From Chamaecrista fasciculata (lineage: Eukaryota; Streptophyta; Magnoliopsida; Fabales; Fabaceae): DNA of 64,000 bases. This document shows, in pieces, positions 62,217 to 64,000 of this stretch. A program made the translations under genes and the position numbers. The DNA is taken from contig QANZ01021163.1 in NCBI GenBank assembly GCA_003254925.1, forward strand, positions 32,937 to 96,936. Reading direction: 5' to 3'. The stretch's first letter is position 1. Each line of letters begins with the position of its first letter. The notes under the pieces are model-generated. The model made no database searches, had not been told where the DNA came from, and worked only from the letters and a program-made list of their open reading frames with translations.

Positions 62217-64000
62217 GAGGGGGATGGGGCCCACGCAAGAACGAACACAGGATAAAGAGAAAGAGGGTAGAGTCAACGAAGAATTTGACTGCGTCATAGG
62301 TGTGCGGTGTGGTTGTGCTAGAGGGCGTGGAGGCAATTTACTAATGCAGTCTCCGAGTTACGTGGCATGTGGGTTGTCCAGAGAGCAGACAAACTAAGTG
62401 GTCTCATCATCCGCATTATCCAACGGCTCCCACTTCGAGTTTTCTTGCTTCACCTCTGGCCTTCACTTCATACTTAATATCCCCCCACTCCACTACTCCA
62501 TTTATTTTCCAAATTAAAATTAATCACACTTAATTACGTTTCATCAATTAGATTAGCCGTTTTTATTCGATGAGATTGAGTCAGGTTCGGTTTGGATCAT
62601 TAAATAAATTAAGTAATTAATTAACCCGATCGCTCACTTTTATATATATAGAAGAAAAAAGAAAAGAATGAATATTGATTTTAAGTGGTGGTGGTGGTGG
62701 TAAGAATATGATAAAATAGTAGTGAATAGTAAAATAGCAAGTAGCGAGTATGGGTGTGGGGGTGAATGCACTGCATTATCTAGAAAGGCGGCGGCTGAGT
62801 TGTTGATGGAAATACGTGAATGTGGTTGGATTGGATTTTAATAATTGAAATTTTTTTAAGTTGGTTTGAGGATGGATGATTGAAAAGGAAGGAAGGAAGG
62901 AAAAGAGAGAGAGAGAGAGAGAAATAGGGGCGGCACTGGAAGCGTTGGGGTTGGATTTAGGACAAGAAAAACAAAAGGAAGAAGACTAGATCAAACACCG
63001 AAAACAAGAAACAAAAGGAGCACGACACGCGTCTTAAATGGTAAGCGGGCCAACATTTCCCTTTCCTTTTTTTTTTCAACAAAATAAAAAAAACAACTTT
63101 CCTATTCACAAGTCACAACCCCTAGTTGGCTAGTTTTGCGTCTTCCTCTTTCTCCCTTCTTACACGTGAAAAACCACTATCTCTTTATATTTTACTTGGT
63201 CATAATTCTCATCTTGTCCTCATCCCCCACCTCACTTTCTTTAACAAAAATTTAAATTAAATTCTATTTACTCACTCACTCTCTGCTGGACTTGCCATTA
63301 ATTGAGGCTGAATTACCATTCTCTTATTTCTGATTTTAGGAAACCCATTTATTATCGCTTACGTTGAGATTTTTTATTTATATTTTTATCATTTTTCCAT
63401 CTCTAAATTTATCTTTTAATTATCTTGCGCATGTCATACTTTATGTTTATTTTCATGCAATCCTGAGATTATTGGTTATTCGTTATTATGAAGATTCAAT
63501 TGACATTTTTTTATTTAAATACCGACTCTAATAATTGCCTTGACAAGTTGTGGGATTGCTTAATATATGTGTGATTGTACTCTCAATAATGAAAATTTTC
63601 AGTATTGTTTTCAATCAACTAGTTTCATTTTTTTGGCCAGAAGAAGAGATATTATATTAAATTTTGTTTTGTTGATAATAATATCAACTAGTTACATATA
63701 ACGAAACAGAATATATTAAATTTTGAAAATACATGTTTTTCTTTGTTTTGTACGGGAGTAAAATTGATTTCAACCGAGGTCGTATGAAGAATTCAAGATT
63801 AAACCAAAATTTAACCATTTTTAAAATATATAACTCGCCTCCTCTACTTCTAAAGTCCGGAATGATTGATTGGCCAAAAAAAAAAGTCCGGAATGATTTT
63901 CTTAATTTTTTTTTTTTATAACATTCTTAATTAATTATAGGCACGTACAAGTTTCTTATAAGTGGGACAAATCAGCTTAATGTACAGTATTAGATTATTA
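62217..64000. other. ERF11-like upstream region to window end
   Basis: Promoter and spacer. It contains a short GTG repeat near 62684-62700, GAAG/GA-rich repeats near 62884-62922 and otherwise AT-rich DNA. No gene was recognised. Confidence 0.5.

Overview
The window is nuclear DNA of a flowering plant, most likely a core eudicot. Evidence: intron-rich genes with GT-AG introns, AT-rich spacers full of plant transposon families, two ERF transcription factors, a malectin-LRR receptor-like protein, a FRIGIDA-ESSENTIAL 1 homologue, and a retrotransposon primed by plant tRNA-Asp. I cannot name the species. The assembly carries a 629-base N run (33793-34421) and isolated single Ns at 21771, 22921, 23173, 37100, 48620, 49447 and 57347. 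These look like contig joins, and at least one (21771) removes part of a gene.

Layout. 1-5509: minus-strand LTR retrotransposon of Athila/Tat type with a single gag-like zinc-knuckle ORF and no polymerase; its 3' LTR is cut by the window edge. 6545-8180: dead LINE 3' end (RNase H domain, poly-A tail) with a hAT-type MITE nested inside (7405-8102, exact 8-bp target duplication). 10273-11570: two more terminal-inverted-repeat elements. 11947-16471 (+): RING1A/B-like Polycomb E3 ligase, ten coding exons. 17508-18448: non-autonomous Mutator-like element with long inverted repeats, a 9-bp target duplication and an exon-like interior. 18975-19769 (+): DUF3741 protein. 21077-22372 (-): dormancy/auxin-associated (DRM1) gene broken by an N. 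25611-26162 (+): small unknown protein. 28169-32738 (-): FES1-like CCCH zinc-finger gene. 34601-35486: composite inverted-repeat element. 36118-42112 (+): RLP4. 44948-45421 (+): ERF12-like repressor, apparently frameshifted near its C-terminus. 48910-49446: 14-bp minisatellite between two single Ns. 50725-56086 (-): Yippee-like zinc protein. 61483-62127 (-): ERF11-like EAR repressor.

Genes together. They form no operon-like system; the theme is regulatory genes (chromatin, flowering time, ethylene response, dormancy). The order DRM - FES1 - RLP4 - ERF12 - ERF11 appears to merge two Arabidopsis neighbourhoods (At1g28330/28340/28360/28370 and At2g33830/33835), as expected for an ancestral segment that Arabidopsis duplicated and then fractionated. 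Exon boundaries were found by eye from splice sites, reading phase and remembered family sequence; every spliced model given as complete closes in frame.
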